64,000 nucleotides of DNA, from positions 62,001-126,000 of the forward strand of contig NZ_JANIPJ010000016.1 in NCBI RefSeq assembly GCF_024623455.1, read 5' to 3'. Both the position numbers and the translations under genes were made by a program. This DNA comes from Paenibacillus soyae. Its GTDB lineage: Bacteria > Bacillota > Bacilli > Paenibacillales > Paenibacillaceae. Numbering within the stretch: position 1 is the stretch's first letter; every line of letters starts with the position of its first letter. Of the stretch, positions 16,898 to 26,344 are shown one piece after another. The notes under the pieces were generated by a model. It searched no databases. It worked only from the letters and a program-made list of their open reading frames with translations, and was not told where the DNA came from.

Positions 16898-19060
16898 ATG
16901 GCCATTTACGTGAATAAAGAGCAACAGATGTTTCATATGCAAGCAGGCGATACCAGTTATGTGATTCAAATCATAGACGGATACCCCGTACACGCATATT
17001 GGGGGCGACGGCTTCGGGCGGACGGAAATCTAGAGGGACTTGCGCCGTTTACCGACAAAGCCTTCCTCGATACGACGCCTCAAGAATTTCCGCAATACGG
17101 GTCCGGCGATTTCCGATCGCCTGCCTACCAGGTGCAGCTCGAGGACGGAAGCCGGATCACGGAGCTTCGTTATAAGGGGTATGAGATCATGGCCGGAAAG
17201 CCGGCTCTCGAGGGTCTGCCCTCCGTGTATACGGAGTCGGACGACGAGGCGGATACGCTGGAGCTGGAGCTGGAGGATTCTTATACGGGCCTATCGGTGC
17301 GGTTGCGATACACGATATTCGCGGGCGGAGCGATCACGCGATCGGCACGGTTCGCGAACAACGGCAGCGGTTCGCTGAAGCTGCTGCGCGCGCTTAGCGC
17401 AAGCGTCGACCTGTTCGGCAAAAGCGACTATGAGCTGCTTTACCTGGCCGGCCATTGGACCCGGGAGGCGCATATCCAGCGCAGGCCGCTTGGACCCGGA
17501 GGAACGAGCCTCGGCAGCCGCCGCGGGATGAGCAGCCACCAGCATAATCCGTTCGCCGCGGTTATCAGTCCCGGAACGGACGAGGAGCATGGCGAAGTGT
17601 ACGCCATGAATCTGGTGTACAGCGGCAACTTTCATGCCGAGGCGGAGGTCGACGCGTTCGGAATCGTCCGGCTGGCGGTAGGCGTGAATCCCTTCGATTT
17701 CGCGTGGATGCTGGAGCCGGGAGAGTCGTTCCAGACGCCGGAGGCCGTGCTGGTCTATTCGGCCGAAGGTCTTGGAGGGATGTCGCGAGCCTATCACCGC
17801 CTCTATCGGGAGCGTCTCTGCCGCGGAGCGCACCGGGACCGGGAGCGTCCGATACTCGTCAATAATTGGGAAGCGACGTATTTCAGCTTTACGGCGGAGA
17901 AAATCGAGAAGATCGCCGAGGCGGGAGCCGAATTGGGGATCGAGCTTTTCGTGCTGGATGACGGCTGGTTCGGCAAGCGCGACAGCGACAACAGCTCGCT
18001 CGGCGACTGGTTCGAGGACCGGCGCAAGCTGCCGGACGGACTTCGGGATTTGGCGGAACGGATTAACCGGCGCGGCTTGAAGTTCGGATTGTGGTTCGAG
18101 CCGGAGATGATCTCGCCGGACAGCGAGCTGTACCGCGCTCATCCCGACTGGTGCCTGCATGTCGCGGGCCGTCGACGGACGGAAGCGCGCTGGCAGCTGG
18201 TGCTCGACCTATCCCGGCAGGAGGTGCGGGATTATTTGTACGAGTCCCTTGCCCGAATTTTCGCGGACGTTCCAATCGCGTACGTGAAGTGGGACATGAA
18301 CCGAGGACTGACGGAGATAGGATCCGCGGCCGCCCCGGCGGAGCGTCAGCAGGAGATCGCGCACCGGTACGTGCTGGGGCTATACGAGCTGCTGGAGAGG
18401 TTAACCTCGGCATTTCCCGAGATTCTGTTCGAGAGCTGCGCGAGCGGCGGCGGGCGATTCGACCCTGGCATGCTTTATTACATGCCGCAGACCTGGACCA
18501 GCGATAATACGGATGCCGTGGAGAGGCTGAAGATCCAGTACGGCACCAGCCTGATCTACCCGGTAAGCACAATTGGCGCTCATGTATCCGCTGTGCCGAA
18601 TCATCAGGTCGGCAGGGAGACGCCGCTCAAAATGCGCGGAGAAGTGGCCATGTCCGGCAACTTCGGCTACGAACTCGACCTGACGAAATTCAGCGATGAG
18701 GAGAAAGCCGAGGTCAAGAAGCAGGTCGAGATGTACAAAGAGATTCGTTCCCTCGTGCAGAAAGGCGATCTATACCGGCTCCGCAGCCCGTTCGCGGGCA
18801 ACGAGACGGCCTGGATGTTCGTGACGGAGGATCGTTCGGAAGCGTTAGTCTTCTTCTTCCGAGTCCTTGCCAAGCCGAATCCCGCGCCTGAGATACTCAG
18901 GCTCCAAGGGATCGACAAGTCGTTCGTTTATCGGATCGACGGACCGGACGGCATGATCGGAACGTTCGGCGGCGACCGCCTGCTTCATGCGGGCTTGACC
19001 GTTCCGCGCCTAGAGGGCGATTACGCCAGCACTTGGTTTAGGCTGACAGCAGTACGCTAG
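16898..19060 (+). CDS. GH36 alpha-galactosidase
   Basis: The 720-residue enzyme has no signal peptide, so it should act on imported oligosaccharides, removing alpha-1,6-galactose. ATG at 16898 follows AAAGGGAGAG; the open frame before it overlaps the mannanase end and is not needed. The family order is an N-terminal beta-sandwich, a (beta/alpha)8 barrel and a small C-terminal beta domain. FVLDDGWFG lies near residue 350. YVKWDMNR has the nucleophile Asp at 466, and WTSDNTDA has the acid/base Asp near 536. Length matches the usual 720-740. It is 34 bp downstream of the mannanase gene, so the two probably share a transcript, consistent with debranching of galactomannan fragments. Confidence 0.92.
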   Translation: MAIYVNKEQQMFHMQAGDTSYVIQIIDGYPVHAYWGRRLRADGNLEGLAPFTDKAFLDTTPQEFPQYGSGDFRSPAYQVQLEDGSRITELRYKGYEIMAGKPALEGLPSVYTESDDEADTLELELEDSYTGLSVRLRYTIFAGGAITRSARFANNGSGSLKLLRALSASVDLFGKSDYELLYLAGHWTREAHIQRRPLGPGGTSLGSRRGMSSHQHNPFAAVISPGTDEEHGEVYAMNLVYSGNFHAEAEVDAFGIVRLAVGVNPFDFAWMLEPGESFQTPEAVLVYSAEGLGGMSRAYHRLYRERLCRGAHRDRERPILVNNWEATYFSFTAEKIEKIAEAGAELGIELFVLDDGWFGKRDSDNSSLGDWFEDRRKLPDGLRDLAERINRRGLKFGLWFEPEMISPDSELYRAHPDWCLHVAGRRRTEARWQLVLDLSRQEVRDYLYESLARIFADVPIAYVKWDMNRGLTEIGSAAAPAERQQEIAHRYVLGLYELLERLTSAFPEILFESCASGGGRFDPGMLYYMPQTWTSDNTDAVERLKIQYGTSLIYPVSTIGAHVSAVPNHQVGRETPLKMRGEVAMSGNFGYELDLTKFSDEEKAEVKKQVEMYKEIRSLVQKGDLYRLRSPFAGNETAWMFVTEDRSEALVFFFRVLAKPNPAPEILRLQGIDKSFVYRIDGPDGMIGTFGGDRLLHAGLTVPRLEGDYASTWFRLTAVR

Positions 19061-19088
19061 TAACAGGGGATCATTTCGGCAAATGGGG

Positions 19089-19134
19089 GATGCCTGCAAA
19101 GCCAATGCTTTGCAGGCATCCTCGTCTCGTTTTT
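19089..19134 (+). terminator. Terminator after the GH36 gene
   Basis: GATGCCTGCAAAGC (19089-19102) pairs exactly with GCTTTGCAGGCATC (19107-19120) around CAAT. CTCGTCTCG and then five T follow. It separates the enzyme genes from the two-component system, though read-through is possible. Confidence 0.7.
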
Positions 19135-19155
19135 AACCAAGGGGAGAGGAATAGC

Positions 19156-20937
19156 ATGCATATGCCAAGCAAGGGACTTCCGAGTCGCATCCGCGACGCC
19201 TTCACAGCCTATATGAACAATGTCCGCACGAGAAAAAAACTGGTGTTTTCTTATCTATTGGTCGTTTTCCTTCCGGTTCTCGTCGTCGGAATCCTATTGA
19301 CGAACACGCTGCGGGAGCAAGCCGTGAACCATGCGGTAGACCAGGCAGCCAACAATATGAACAAAATAAAACGGCAAATCGAAGAAACCTTGCAGATTCC
19401 TGAAGGCGTCTCGAACACGATTTTTTTCGACCGGGAGTTAATGGAAATCGTATCGCATGCCTATGAATCGGAATCCGAGGTGTTCCAGGCTTACCGCGGC
19501 TATGATTCATTTACTACCTATATGGAGCTGTACAAGGATATCGCGGATATCCGACTGTATGTCAATAACGAGACGCTGCTCGAGAATTGGTCGATCTTCC
19601 GCACCGACTCGGCAACGGAGGCCTCGGAGTGGTTTCGCAAAGGACTCGAGGGGCGCGGGAACATCGTATGGGAGCATGTTCCCAATCCGACCAAAGAACA
19701 GGAGGAGCATCTCAGTCTCGTGCGACAGGTGTTCAAGCTCGACATGGACTATATCGGGATGCTCGTAATCAGCGTGAAACCAGGCTCCCTGTACGCGATC
19801 CTGGAGCAGGAGCCGTTCGAAACGCTGATCTATACGGACGGCGGCGAGGTCGTCGCGGCAAAAGACAGGACGTGGATCGGAAAGCCCATCCAGGATTATC
19901 TAGACTTAAAGGAAGAGCCGGCTAAGCTGCTGGTCGAGTCGATCGAATTCGAATCCAGCGTTGACCGTCTGCACATGGTTAGCATCGTTCCGGAAGAGAC
20001 GATCTTGAAGGATGCAAGGAAGGTTAGCCTGATTGCGTATGCCATTGTCGCATCCAGCTTACTCGCTTCCTGCGCGCTTATTCTGATCTTCTCGTCGGCC
20101 ATGAGCAAGAGGATAAGCGTTCTAAGTCAGGACATGCGGAAAGTGGCGCGGGGAGATCTCAAGCATTATTCGCTCATCCAGGGACAAGATGAGATCGGTC
20201 AGCTCTCCCGTCATTTCAATCATATGGTCGAGAATATAGACGATTTGATGAGTCAGGTCCGCAAGGCGGACGAATCCCGTCATGAGCTGGAGCTGAAGCA
20301 GCGAGAAATCCGGTTTAAAATGCTGGCGAATCAGGTAGATCCCCACTTCTTGTTTAACGCGCTAGAAACGGTGCGCATGAAGGCGCATTGCAACGGCGAG
20401 GCGGAGATTGCCGACATCGTGAAGTCTCTGGGCACGCTGCTGCGGAACAATCTGGAAGCGGGTCAAGGCGACGTGTCTTTCGAATCGGAGTTGGAGCTGA
20501 CCCGAATGTATCTCGGAATTCAGCACTTCCGTTTCGGGGCAAAGCTCGCGTACCGTCTTCCGGATCCGGCGGAGGTCCAAGGCATCAAGGTGCTGCCGCT
20601 GCTTCTGCAGCCTATTGTCGAGAATGCAATCGTACACGGAATCGAACGGAAGCTTGGCCCGGGTCTCGTCGATGTCTGCATCGTCATGGAGCCGGAAAAA
20701 ATGCTGGTTGCGGTGAAGGACGATGGCGTCGGCATCGAGGCGGGGAAACTTCGTGAGCTCGTCGCGTCGCTGGACGATCCGGAGGATGATTCCGGCAAGC
20801 GGATTGGTCTGAGGAACGTCCATCAGAGAATGAAGCTGCATTACGGTCCGGAATACGGGCTGCTAATTACGAGCAGGCCGGGACATGGCACAACGGTCAT
20901 TCTGACATTTCCGAAGGGAGAGCACTCTCATGTATAA
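19156..20937 (+). CDS. YesM-type sensor histidine kinase
   Basis: ATG at 19156 follows GGGGAGAGG with 6-nt spacing; an upstream in-frame ATG lies inside the terminator. The 593-residue protein has TM1 at about 30-51, an extracellular Cache-like sensor, TM2 at about 290-315, HAMP, then the His_kinase family of LytS/YesM. DPHFLFN carries the phospho-accepting His near 397. The ATPase part shows LLLQPIVENAIVHGI, DDGVGI and RIGLRNVHQRM. Such kinases sense oligosaccharides, often through the ABC binding protein. It overlaps the response regulator gene by 8 nt and precedes sugar importer genes, so it likely signals extracellular manno-oligosaccharide. Confidence 0.93.
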   Translation: MHMPSKGLPSRIRDAFTAYMNNVRTRKKLVFSYLLVVFLPVLVVGILLTNTLREQAVNHAVDQAANNMNKIKRQIEETLQIPEGVSNTIFFDRELMEIVSHAYESESEVFQAYRGYDSFTTYMELYKDIADIRLYVNNETLLENWSIFRTDSATEASEWFRKGLEGRGNIVWEHVPNPTKEQEEHLSLVRQVFKLDMDYIGMLVISVKPGSLYAILEQEPFETLIYTDGGEVVAAKDRTWIGKPIQDYLDLKEEPAKLLVESIEFESSVDRLHMVSIVPEETILKDARKVSLIAYAIVASSLLASCALILIFSSAMSKRISVLSQDMRKVARGDLKHYSLIQGQDEIGQLSRHFNHMVENIDDLMSQVRKADESRHELELKQREIRFKMLANQVDPHFLFNALETVRMKAHCNGEAEIADIVKSLGTLLRNNLEAGQGDVSFESELELTRMYLGIQHFRFGAKLAYRLPDPAEVQGIKVLPLLLQPIVENAIVHGIERKLGPGLVDVCIVMEPEKMLVAVKDDGVGIEAGKLRELVASLDDPEDDSGKRIGLRNVHQRMKLHYGPEYGLLITSRPGHGTTVILTFPKGEHSHV

Positions 20938-22480
20938 GTTAGTCCTTATTGACGATGAACCGATTATACGGGAAGGCTTGCGGACGATTGTCGATTGGGC
21001 AAGCTTCGATATCGAGCTTTGCGGCGAATGCGACAACGGCTTGGACGGGCTGGCCCTATGCCGCGACGAGAAGCCGGATATCGCGATCGTCGATCTGAAG
21101 ATGCCGGGCATGGACGGAATCGAGCTGATCGAGGAAGCCCGCTTGCTCGGGATACAGACGGATTTTATCGTGCTGAGCGGATACTCCGATTTCACCTATG
21201 CGCAGAAGGCGACCGAATTCGGCGTTCGAAGCTACTTAGTGAAGCCGATCGAGCCTTCGCAGCTCGTAGCGAAGTTAAAAACGCTTCGCGCCGAATGGGA
21301 GGAGAGAGACAGGCGCCGATCGCAGTGGCAAGCCGCGGTACCGCTGCGCGTTGAACGCATGCTGCAGCAGCTTTGCGAGGTGGAAACGGCGGCATGGCAG
21401 GCGGCGGAGGCGGACTTGGCCCCGTTCATGACACCGGATGGACGACCATGGCCGCGGTACCGCGTATTTCTGCTTGGCGAAGAGCGGGAGGAGTCTCCGC
21501 TATCCGCGTGGAGGGAAGTGCAGGAAGCCATTGAAAGTCGGCTTCTTCCCCTTGGACCGTGCGTCACCGGTTTTGTAAAGCCCTGCCTCGTGGTTCTAAC
21601 GGATAACACAGACGTTAGCGGGCTGGTCGATCGCCTGGCGGATGAAGAGCTGGAGCTGCCCCTCATGGATATCGTAGTCGCCGAAGGAGAGCCCGCGTCG
21701 AAGCTATCCGAGATTCACCTTGCGTACCAGTCGGCTTTTCGACTGATGAAGGATAAATTTCTTCACGGCAGATCGGGGTGCGCGATTGTGCCGCTGACCC
21801 GTTGGAACGAGGCGGCCGTAACCGATGTCCCCATCGAAAGCTATGCCGCTATGGCCGCGGAGCAAATAGCGGCCGGCGATAACGCGGCAATCGGACGATT
21901 GATCGGCAGGCTGGAGGAGGCGACGATTCAATCGAAATGGCAGGAAGCGCGAATCAAGGCCGCATATGCCGCGTTCTACGTGGAGACTGTCGGACGGCTG
22001 GCCGCGATCGACGAGAACGTACGGAATGACGCGCTCCCTCTCCATCGGTTTGTGGAGGAGCTGAAAATATGCTGCACGCTCCGGGAGGCTTGCGGCTATG
22101 CGGAGCAAGAGCTGCTTCGGCTAATGGAGAGCTGGGGAAGAGGGCGGAAGCACGATACGTTCGCTCAGCTGCTCGACTATGTTAATGACCATTACGGAGC
22201 GGGTTTAACCTTGGAAAGCTTAGCGCGCGCCTTTCATTACAACAGCTCTTACCTTGGCAAGCTATTCAAAGCCCAGACGGGGAGAACGTTCAACGCGTAT
22301 GTGGATGAACTTCGAATGAAACAGGCTAAACGGATGCTGGCGCAAGGGGCCAAGGTGTATGAGGTGGCGAAGGCCGTAGGCTATGCGAACGTAGACTACT
22401 TTCACGCGAAGTTCAAACGTCTGGAGGGCGAATCGCCGTCCGCATTCCGTGACAGATGGGGAGGGAACACTCGACCATGA
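20930..22480 (+). CDS. YesN-type response regulator (REC and AraC HTH)
   Basis: The 516-residue protein starts with a receiver domain: acidic residues D8-D9, phospho-acceptor D55 (IAIVDLKMPGMDG) and K105 (YLVKPIE). A long middle region of unknown fold follows. The last 100 residues are an AraC-type double helix-turn-helix (LTLESLARAFHYNSSYLGK and AKAVGYANVDYFHAKFK). The gene overlaps its kinase gene and is followed by the ABC importer genes, which are the expected targets. Confidence 0.93.
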   Translation: MYKLVLIDDEPIIREGLRTIVDWASFDIELCGECDNGLDGLALCRDEKPDIAIVDLKMPGMDGIELIEEARLLGIQTDFIVLSGYSDFTYAQKATEFGVRSYLVKPIEPSQLVAKLKTLRAEWEERDRRRSQWQAAVPLRVERMLQQLCEVETAAWQAAEADLAPFMTPDGRPWPRYRVFLLGEEREESPLSAWREVQEAIESRLLPLGPCVTGFVKPCLVVLTDNTDVSGLVDRLADEELELPLMDIVVAEGEPASKLSEIHLAYQSAFRLMKDKFLHGRSGCAIVPLTRWNEAAVTDVPIESYAAMAAEQIAAGDNAAIGRLIGRLEEATIQSKWQEARIKAAYAAFYVETVGRLAAIDENVRNDALPLHRFVEELKICCTLREACGYAEQELLRLMESWGRGRKHDTFAQLLDYVNDHYGAGLTLESLARAFHYNSSYLGKLFKAQTGRTFNAYVDELRMKQAKRMLAQGAKVYEVAKAVGYANVDYFHAKFKRLEGESPSAFRDRWGGNTRP

Positions 22481-22524
22481 CGAATGTCTAATTTTTATAT
22501 GAAGGACCTCCGGATCGCCTCGTA

Positions 22525-22571
22525 TTGAAAACGCTGCAATTTCTTTATAGTTAGAAATGTAGCGTTTACAT
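22525..22571 (+). promoter_or_regulatory. Two cre-like dyads before the first ABC importer
   Basis: TTGAAAACGCTGCAA (22525-22539) and ATGTAGCGTTTACAT (22557-22571) each match WTGNAANCGNWNNCW with one mismatch, the second on the reverse strand. Both have a central CG. Their centres are 32 bp apart, about three helical turns. CcpA or the nearby LacI-type protein (26345) could bind. A ribosome site AAAGGAG follows before the permease start. Confidence 0.45.
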
Positions 22572-22593
22572 CAACAAAGGAGCGTTTAACCGG

Positions 22594-23550
22594 ATGAAAA
22601 TCGAAAGTTCACCAAAACCGCTCGCGCCAAACCTCCGATCCAAGCGATCGCTTTGGAGAATGGCAATCGAGCAGCGATATCTGTTTTTGATGTCGCTTCC
22701 ATTTGTCGTGCTGGTGTTTGTGTTCAACTATTTGCCCCTCTGGGGCTGGACGATGGCGTTCCAAAACTTTAAGCCAGGACTCTCTTTCGCGGAGCAGGAT
22801 TGGGTTGGCTTCAAAAATTTCATCGCGATATTCCAGGAACCGCAATTTTACCTCGTGCTTCGGAATACGCTGGCGATGAGCTTTATGGCATTGATTGCCG
22901 GTTATACCGTGCCCGTCCTGTTCGCCATTCTGCTCAACGAGATCAGGGTTGCCTTCTTCAAACGGTCGATCCAGACCATCTCGTATCTTCCGCACTTCGT
23001 ATCATGGGTCGTAGCGGCCGGCATTATTACGAAGATGCTCTCCGTGGACGGGATCGTGAATGAGCTGTTGATGTGGCTCAACATCACGGACAAGCCGATC
23101 CAGTTCATGGCCAAGGGCGAATGGTTCTGGACGATCGTCACGCTCTCTGACCTATGGAAGGAGATGGGCTGGAATTCGATCATCTTCCTGGCCGCCATCG
23201 CAGGCATAGATCCGGAGCTGTACGAAGCCGCGACGGTTGACGGAGCCGGCCGGTTCCGGCGCATTTGGCATATTACGCTGCCGGGCATCCGATCGACGAT
23301 GATGGTTATGCTGATCCTCTCCATCGGATGGCTGACAAGCATTGGCTTCGAGAAGCAATATTTGCTGGGGAACAGCCTAGTACTCGACTACTCCGAAGTG
23401 CTCGATCTCTACATTCTCAATTACGGTATCGGAATGGGACGCTTCTCGTTCGGTACGGCGCTTGGCATCGTCAACTCGATGGTCGCGATTACGCTGCTGC
23501 TCTTATCCAACTGGATCTTCAAGCGCATCACCAAAGAAAGCGTTATTTAG
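22594..23550 (+). CDS. LplB-type sugar ABC permease
   Basis: This 318-residue inner-membrane permease has six predicted helices beginning at about residue 28 (YLFLMSLPFVVLVFVFNYLPLWGW). It carries the binding-protein-dependent EAA loop (YEAATVDGAGRFRRIWHITLPGI). Length and sequence style match LplB/YtrP proteins that take up plant oligosaccharides. It forms an operon with a second permease and a lipoprotein. No ATPase gene is present here; these systems usually share a distant MsmX-type ATPase. The likely cargo is manno- or galactomanno-oligosaccharide, by context. Confidence 0.92.
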   Translation: MKIESSPKPLAPNLRSKRSLWRMAIEQRYLFLMSLPFVVLVFVFNYLPLWGWTMAFQNFKPGLSFAEQDWVGFKNFIAIFQEPQFYLVLRNTLAMSFMALIAGYTVPVLFAILLNEIRVAFFKRSIQTISYLPHFVSWVVAAGIITKMLSVDGIVNELLMWLNITDKPIQFMAKGEWFWTIVTLSDLWKEMGWNSIIFLAAIAGIDPELYEAATVDGAGRFRRIWHITLPGIRSTMMVMLILSIGWLTSIGFEKQYLLGNSLVLDYSEVLDLYILNYGIGMGRFSFGTALGIVNSMVAITLLLLSNWIFKRITKESVI

Positions 23551-23562
23551 AAGGAGGCTGCT

Positions 23563-24456
23563 ATGATGAACTATCGCACGACACCGGGGAGCCTGGCCTT
23601 CAACGTTTTCCTGTACGGATCCATGTTGTTGATCGGCATCGTCACGATCTATCCCTTCCTGAACCTGCTGGCCATTTCCCTCAACGATTCTCTTGATACG
23701 GTTAGGGGCGGAATCTACGTATGGCCGCGGATGTTCACTTGGAACAATTACGAGCAGATCTTCATGTATAACGATCTGCTGACCGCGTTCAGAAACTCGG
23801 TGCTTCGCACCGTGCTGGGTACGGTTCTCGGCATCCTCAGCGGCTCCATGCTGGCTTACGTGCTTAGCCGCAAAGATTTTATCGCGCGCAAGCCGATTTC
23901 CTTGTTCTTTGTCCTGACGCTTTATTTCTCCGGCGGACTAATTCCCGCTTACATGCTGATGCGTGACTTGGGCTTGATTAACAGCTTCTGGGTTTACATT
24001 CTGCCGGGCATCGTGAACGCATGGAACGTATTCGTGATCCGTTCTTACGTGGACGGGCTCCCTATCAGCCTGCAGGAATCGGCGAAGCTTGACGGGGCCA
24101 GCGATCTTACGATTTACTTCCGAATTATTCTGCCGCTTTGCAAGCCGGTGCTTGCGACCATCGGGTTGTTCGTCGCCGTGGGACAGTGGAATTCCTGGTT
24201 CGATACGTTCCTGTACAACAGCACGAACGAAGAGCTCACGACGCTGCAATACGAGCTGATGAAGATTCTGTCGGACACGCAGGCCGGCGACAGCTCGCAG
24301 GCCAGACTCGGCAGCTCCGAATTTGCCAATCAGGTTTCGCCGGAATCCATCCGGGCATCCATTACGATGGTAGCCACGCTGCCCATCCTGGTCGTTTATC
24401 CTTTCCTTCAACGGTATTTCGTCAAAGGATTAACGCTGGGCGCGGTGAAGAGCTGA
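23563..24456 (+). CDS. LplC/YtcP-type sugar ABC permease
   Basis: The 297-residue protein follows the first permease by 12 nt with AAGGAGG before ATG. It has six predicted membrane helices and an EAA loop (LQESAKLDGASDLTIYFRIILPLCKPVLATIG). The end VKGLTLGAVKS is typical of the LplC group. It pairs with the preceding permease to form the channel. Substrate is inferred only from context. Confidence 0.92.
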   Translation: MMNYRTTPGSLAFNVFLYGSMLLIGIVTIYPFLNLLAISLNDSLDTVRGGIYVWPRMFTWNNYEQIFMYNDLLTAFRNSVLRTVLGTVLGILSGSMLAYVLSRKDFIARKPISLFFVLTLYFSGGLIPAYMLMRDLGLINSFWVYILPGIVNAWNVFVIRSYVDGLPISLQESAKLDGASDLTIYFRIILPLCKPVLATIGLFVAVGQWNSWFDTFLYNSTNEELTTLQYELMKILSDTQAGDSSQARLGSSEFANQVSPESIRASITMVATLPILVVYPFLQRYFVKGLTLGAVKS

Positions 24457-24512
24457 CTTTTGGTACTAACAGGGAACTGTTGCTACAATATAAAAAAACG
24501 GAGGGTTACAGC

Positions 24513-26204
24513 ATGAAGAAGTTTGGAAATTGGTTGGCGCTTCCGCTGGCGGCATCGCTTGTCTTCCTATCTGCCTGCTCGGATGGGAACAATCAGAATG
24601 CCACAGAAGGCAGCAAGGCAAGCGAGGAAGGTGAAGCGTCAGACGCCTTATCGCCAATTACGATTACGATGTTCAGCTCTCAGCCGAACACCCAGTGGGA
24701 AGATATGGAGAGCCCCGTCGGTCAAAAAATCAAAGAGCTTACGGGCGTCACCCTGAAGCCCGACTTCCCGGTTGGCGATCCGATGCAGAAGTTGTCGCTA
24801 ATGGCCGCAAGCGCCGAGTACCCGGACTTGATCTTCGCGAACAATAACGTGAACACGATCATCAATGCCGGCGGACTGATCGATCTGAGGCCTCTCATTG
24901 AGGAGCATGGACCGAACATCAAGAAGCTTTACGGGGATTACTTGAACCGTCTAAAATGGAGCAAGGATGATCCCGCCATCTATTTCCTTGGAACTTATGG
25001 CGTCAATGAAGTGCAGTGGGAGCCGCGCGACGGTTTCATGCTCCAGCATGAAGTCGTTAAGGAGCTGGGTTATCCGGAGCTGAAGACGGTGAAGGATTTC
25101 GAGAACGCGATCCGCGCTTACATGGAGAAGTATCCTACCATCGATGGCCAGCCTACGCTCGGTTTGTCCCTGCTTGCGGACGATTGGAGAATTGCTCAAT
25201 CCGTGACCAACCCGGCCGTATTCGCCACTGGCGGATCGGATGACGGAGAATGGTACATCGATGACGAGTCCAAGGATCCGGTCATCCATTATACCCGCCC
25301 GGAAGAAAAGGAATATTTCCAGTGGCTGAACCATATGTTCAATTCCGGTTTGATCGATCCGGACAGCTTCGTGCAGAAGTACGATCAATATAAAGCAAAA
25401 ATCGCGTCCGGACGCGTACTTGGCCTCATTGATTCCGAATGGCAGTTCCGCGAGCCCGAACAAGCGCTTCTGCAGGCAGGTAAGCCGGAACGGACGTATG
25501 GCATGTATCCGATCGTCTTGAACGAAACCTTCAAGAACCGCAACTTCCAAAGTCCGGGCTACTCCGGCGGTACGGGCGTCGGCATTTCGGTCAGCGCAGA
25601 GGATCCGGTTCGCATTATTAAATTCCTGGATTGGTTGTGCTCGGAAGAAGCCCAGATTCTGAATAACTGGGGAATCGAAGGGGAGCACTACACGATCGAA
25701 GACGGCAAACGCGTCATTTCGCCGGAAGAAATGCAGAAGCGTCTCACCGATCCTCAATACGGCAAGAAGACGGGCATCGGAACGTACCTGTATCCATTCC
25801 CTGAATATGGCGTGGGGGTTCAGGACTCGTCCGGTCAGACCTACAAGATCGACTCCAAGGAGCAGATTGTCGGGAAATATACGGATATCGAAAAAGAGGT
25901 TTTGAAAAATTACGGCGCAACCATGTGGATGGATCTTTACCCGAAGGTCGACGAGTTCCCGGTTAAGCCGTGGGGGGCTGCTTGGCAGATCAACATTCCG
26001 CAGGACTCGGACGGCGCGATCACGATGCAGAAGCTGAATGAAGTCGTTAGAAAGCGGATTCCGGAGATGATTATGGCCAAGCCGGATGCTTTCGACGGAC
26101 TATGGGATTCGTTCCAAGCCGAGCTGACCGCTATCGGCGTCCCAGAGCTCGAAGAGCAGTTCCAGGGATTGCTGAACGAACGGATTGAAATGTTCAGCGA
26201 GTAG
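24513..26204 (+). CDS. LplA-type lipoprotein, extracellular sugar-binding protein
   Basis: ATG at 24513 follows CGGAGGG and begins a lipoprotein signal peptide with lipobox LSAC (Cys near residue 23); an open frame upstream in the permease gene is not the real start. The mature part (about 540 residues) resembles extracellular solute-binding family 1 proteins of the LplA/YtcQ type. It should capture oligosaccharides at the cell surface for the two preceding permeases and may also report to the YesM kinase. A terminator follows the stop codon. Confidence 0.92.
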   Translation: MKKFGNWLALPLAASLVFLSACSDGNNQNATEGSKASEEGEASDALSPITITMFSSQPNTQWEDMESPVGQKIKELTGVTLKPDFPVGDPMQKLSLMAASAEYPDLIFANNNVNTIINAGGLIDLRPLIEEHGPNIKKLYGDYLNRLKWSKDDPAIYFLGTYGVNEVQWEPRDGFMLQHEVVKELGYPELKTVKDFENAIRAYMEKYPTIDGQPTLGLSLLADDWRIAQSVTNPAVFATGGSDDGEWYIDDESKDPVIHYTRPEEKEYFQWLNHMFNSGLIDPDSFVQKYDQYKAKIASGRVLGLIDSEWQFREPEQALLQAGKPERTYGMYPIVLNETFKNRNFQSPGYSGGTGVGISVSAEDPVRIIKFLDWLCSEEAQILNNWGIEGEHYTIEDGKRVISPEEMQKRLTDPQYGKKTGIGTYLYPFPEYGVGVQDSSGQTYKIDSKEQIVGKYTDIEKEVLKNYGATMWMDLYPKVDEFPVKPWGAAWQINIPQDSDGAITMQKLNEVVRKRIPEMIMAKPDAFDGLWDSFQAELTAIGVPELEEQFQGLLNERIEMFSE

Positions 26205-26226
26205 TCAACCGATATAACGAATGATG

Positions 26227-26255
26227 AAGAACTGCTCTGTTTGGGGCAGTTCTTT
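26227..26255 (+). terminator. Terminator after the binding-protein gene
   Basis: AAGAACTGC (26227-26235) pairs with GCAGTTCTT (26246-26254), followed by TGTCTCGTT. It closes the ABC operon. Confidence 0.7.
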
Positions 26256-26344
26256 GTCTCGTTGTGTGGGCGAGGCTTCAATAACCTAACGTTATGTTGT
26301 AAAATAACATTTAATGCGGTTAGCATAACAAAGGGGTTCGGACA

